In this document: in pieces, positions 61,972-64,000 of the stretch | Layout: every line of letters begins with the position of its first letter | How positions within the stretch are numbered: the first letter of the stretch is position 1 | Assembly: GCF_030812995.1 (NCBI RefSeq) | Contig: NZ_JAUSTT010000020.1 | Location: 1 to 64,000 of the forward strand | DNA length: 64,000 nt | Source: Bacillus chungangensis | GTDB taxonomy: Bacteria > Bacillota > Bacilli > Bacillales > Bacillaceae_C | Direction: 5' to 3' | The notes under the pieces: model-generated | What the model was told of the DNA's origin: nothing | The model's database searches: none | The model's input: the letters and a program-made list of their open reading frames with translations, nothing else | Made by a program: the position numbers and the translations under genes

Positions 61972-63172
61972 TTGTTTGCAAATCAAGTGCAGGGCCGAAG
62001 AATTCATAGCGGATATTTTCTTTTGGAATTCCGAGTTCTGTCAAAATCTGGACGACGTTTTTCAGAAATGGAATGGGACCGCACACATAGCAAATTTTAT
62101 TGCCAGCAATTACTTTTTGGAGAAAATCCTTTGTGATATAGCCCCTAAAATGATGATTGCCTTCTGTATTCACCGGTTTTTCATAGCCGAAAAAAGCTTG
62201 TGCATGCTTAAGTGACTCTACAAGTTTAACCGTATCTGCTTGAAAAGCATGAACATGTTCATTTCTAGCTGTATGAATAAAGGTGATCTCTCTTGTTGAT
62301 TTATGTTGAGAAAGTGCTTCGAGCATACTCATCATTGGAGTTAATCCAACGCCACCGCTAATAAATGCAACTGGTGCTTGTTCCTCCATATTTAATGTAA
62401 AGTCGCCTGCGGGAGCGCTGACTGCAAGGACATCGTCTTCCTCTACAAAATCGTGAAGATAGTTGGATACTTTTCCATTAGGTTCTGTATCTGCCTCTCT
62501 CTTAACGGAGATTCGATAATAGTCATTGCCAGGAGCGCACGATAAACTATATTGACGGTTAAATGTGTATGTTTCTTCAGGTATTTGCAATTGGACAGTA
62601 ATGTATTGCCCTGGCTGGAAGGATGGCAGTACATGATTATCTACTGGCTTCAAATAAAAAGACGTGATACAAGCGCTTTCTTTTTGTTTTTTCACCACTT
62701 TAAAATCTTTAAAATCATCCCATCCTCCTTCTTGTTCACGAGCATCTCGATACATTTCCGCTTCTACTTCGATAAAGACATTTGCAATAACGCCATATGC
62801 CTCCTCCCATGCAGTCATGATGTCATCCGTTGCTTGATCGCCAAGCACTTCTTTAATAGCAATTAACAAATATTTTCCAACAATAGGATAATGCTCTGGT
62901 TTTACCGCTAAACTTCGATGCTTATGGGCAATTTGCTTTACAACAGGGATGATTTGTTCCAACTGATCAATATGCTTCGCGGCTGCATAAACAGTATTTG
63001 CTAAGGCAGTTTGCTGCCTCCCCTGCTGTTGATTCGCATGATTAAAAATATGCAAGAGCTCAGGATGATCTTGAAACATTCTTTTGTAGAAATGGGTAGT
63101 AATTGTTTTTCCATGCACTTCAAGAACTGGTGCAGTTGCTTTTATCGTCTTAATTGTTTTTTGTGATAACAT
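61961..63172 (-). CDS. hmp: Flavohemoprotein, nitric oxide dioxygenase
   Basis: A 403-residue enzyme that converts NO to nitrate with O2 and NAD(P)H. The N-terminal globin has proximal His85 (IAHKHRS), Tyr29 and Gln53. The FAD domain has FNRQYSLSCAP. The NAD domain has FISGGVGLTPMMSML and YVCGPIPFL, ending RYEFFGPAL. The ATG at 63172, with GGGGAA upstream, gives standard Hmp numbering. Two NsrR-type boxes in the divergent region to nsrR indicate NO-responsive control. Confidence 0.95.
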   Translation of the reverse strand: MLSQKTIKTIKATAPVLEVHGKTITTHFYKRMFQDHPELLHIFNHANQQQGRQQTALANTVYAAAKHIDQLEQIIPVVKQIAHKHRSLAVKPEHYPIVGKYLLIAIKEVLGDQATDDIMTAWEEAYGVIANVFIEVEAEMYRDAREQEGGWDDFKDFKVVKKQKESACITSFYLKPVDNHVLPSFQPGQYITVQLQIPEETYTFNRQYSLSCAPGNDYYRISVKREADTEPNGKVSNYLHDFVEEDDVLAVSAPAGDFTLNMEEQAPVAFISGGVGLTPMMSMLEALSQHKSTREITFIHTARNEHVHAFQADTVKLVESLKHAQAFFGYEKPVNTEGNHHFRGYITKDFLQKVIAGNKICYVCGPIPFLKNVVQILTELGIPKENIRYEFFGPALDLQTISA

Positions 63173-63189
63173 CAAACATTCCCCTTTTA

Positions 63190-63212
63190 AAGAAGTATTT
63201 TAAATATATCTT
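63190..63212. promoter_or_regulatory. NsrR box 1 upstream of hmp
   Basis: AAGAAGTATTTTAAATATATCTT, a 23-bp near-palindrome close to the known Bacillus NsrR pattern AAGATGTATTT-N-AAATACATCTT. It lies 18 bp before the hmp start. Confidence 0.75.
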
Positions 63213-63236
63213 TCATTCTAAACTTAAAAACGTTAA

Positions 63237-63259
63237 AAGCAATATTTTAAATACATCTT
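63237..63259. promoter_or_regulatory. NsrR box 2 between hmp and nsrR
   Basis: AAGCAATATTTTAAATACATCTT, a second 23-bp site whose right half fits the pattern fully. Its spacing to box 1 is 47 bp centre to centre, which places them on nearly the same helical face every 4.5 turns. Confidence 0.7.
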
Positions 63260-63440
63260 TTAAAAACCTGTCACATTTCATTTTTACCATCACCGATTAC
63301 GTTCGATTTTCTTTTTATGAACAGTTGACTATATAATGAAGGAAGGAAAGTTCTTGGCAAAGAAACTTTATTCATGGAAACATTGCTCCATCTTTAAGCA
63401 GCCCTTTAGATATGAATAGATGAAGGTAGGCGTTGAATCA

Positions 63441-63890
63441 ATGAGACTGACTCAATATACTGACTACTCACTGCGTGTATTAATATATCTTGCCTCTAAA
63501 AATAAAGAAGATATCACAACCATTAAGGAAATCGCTCAAGTGTATAATATTTCCAAAAATCATTTAATGAAAGTAACACATGAATTGGGAAAAATAGGCG
63601 TCATTGAAACAATTAGAGGGAGAAACGGCGGGATTAGGCTTGCTTGTCTTCCCGAAGAGATCAATATTGGTACAATTGTAAGAAAGACAGAAGATGACTT
63701 TCAACTAGTTGAATGCTTTGATGGCGGCTCAAATACGTGTATTATTTCACCCATTTGTGGACTCAAACATGTCCTTCATCAAGCACTTGAAGCTTATTTA
63801 ACTGTGCTTGATACGTATTCACTAGCAGATATCGTTAAAAACCCTTTTCAGTATGCACAGCTATTTGCAAATGCTAGGGAGAACGAGTAA
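63441..63890 (+). CDS. nsrR: Rrf2-family NO-sensing repressor NsrR
   Basis: A 149-residue iron-sulfur repressor. The N-terminal winged helix MRLTQYTDYSLRVLIYLA...NISKNHLMKVTHELGKIGVIETIRGRNGGIRL is diagnostic. Cys92, Cys100 and Cys106 (ECFDGGSNTC...PIC) are the cluster ligands, at exactly the B. subtilis positions, which supports the ATG at 63441 rather than 63420. It represses hmp until NO destroys the cluster. In many Bacillaceae nsrR is unlinked, but here it adjoins its target. Confidence 0.95.
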   Translation: MRLTQYTDYSLRVLIYLASKNKEDITTIKEIAQVYNISKNHLMKVTHELGKIGVIETIRGRNGGIRLACLPEEINIGTIVRKTEDDFQLVECFDGGSNTCIISPICGLKHVLHQALEAYLTVLDTYSLADIVKNPFQYAQLFANARENE

Positions 63891-64000
63891 AGTAATTTCA
63901 GACCCTGATCATAAAGGCCGTATGGGGAAGTTTACTTCCAGTTGGTATTTTCCTAAAACATAGATGTAGATTTATTTGTTTTCATTATATTTATGTTATA

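Overview
The window looks like chromosomal DNA from a low-GC, spore-forming member of the Bacillaceae. The gene set points that way: a squalene-hopene/sporulenol cyclase, a SpoVB/YkvU-type flippase, pabBAC, yvgK with yvgLM (molybdate), opuA, yitT, yfmL, yxeA, panF with yhdT, and hmp with nsrR. Gene starts have strong GGAGG-type ribosome binding sites and there are many intrinsic terminators. The species cannot be named from sequence alone. No rRNA, tRNA or CRISPR array was seen.

Layout. 1-2000: IS200/IS605 debris, an oxidoreductase and the tail of a DJ-1/PfpI gene. 2-8 kb: YkvU-like flippase, an MFS pump with its MarR repressor, YitT, and a secreted alkaline phosphatase behind a Pho box. 8.3-11.3 kb: pabBAC, making p-aminobenzoate for folate. 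11.4-13.1 kb: hflX behind a leader peptide and terminator. 13.5-15.4 kb: a papain-like hydrolase and a monoacylglycerol-lipase-type hydrolase, then an IS605 right-end relic. 15.7-19.2 kb: a small kinase and the molybdate regulator/ModA/ModB set. 19.2-24 kb: NTF2-like protein, DEAD-box helicase, a methyltransferase with a Fur box, and an EmrB-type pump with a MarR regulator. 24.2-29.3 kb: a peptide-antibiotic ABC exporter with YxeA, divergent from a two-component system. 29.6-35.1 kb: succinate-semialdehyde dehydrogenase, amidohydrolase, MerR regulator and ABC exporter. 35.3-37.4 kb: two repeat-rich proteins. 37.8-42 kb: AbrB-like, nucleotidyltransferase, SHC and GNAT genes. 42.4-46.5 kb: opuA glycine-betaine importer with two substrate-binding lipoproteins. 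46.8-51.6 kb: an APH-like kinase, then a candidate microcin-C-like peptide operon. 51.6-54.8 kb: an ABC-F protein behind a leader peptide and two terminators, a DNA glycosylase and a small coiled-coil protein. 55-59.4 kb: a three-gene ABC-2 exporter with a broken permease, and panF-yhdT. 59.6-61.9 kb: an intact IS200/IS605 element. 62-63.9 kb: hmp and nsrR.

The most interesting system is at 48.06-51.63 kb. A consensus sigma-A promoter drives a 15-codon ORF (MVKHVKVYFADNKKC) with a strong ribosome binding site, followed at once by an intrinsic terminator. Then come an E1/ThiF-family adenylating enzyme of MccB type, an LpxL/HtrB-like acyltransferase, and an MFS exporter. The order precursor - leaky terminator - MccB-like enzyme - (acyltransferase) - MFS exporter mirrors mccA-mccB-mccC. 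However, the peptide ends in Cys rather than Asn, and an acyltransferase is present, so this may be a new, possibly lipidated, E1-modified peptide class.

Other themes are two translation-stress genes (hflX and ABC-F) that both sit behind leader-peptide attenuators, a dispersed hairpin-ended repeat family (six copies plus a possible fragment), and several deletion or insertion scars next to mobile-element remnants.
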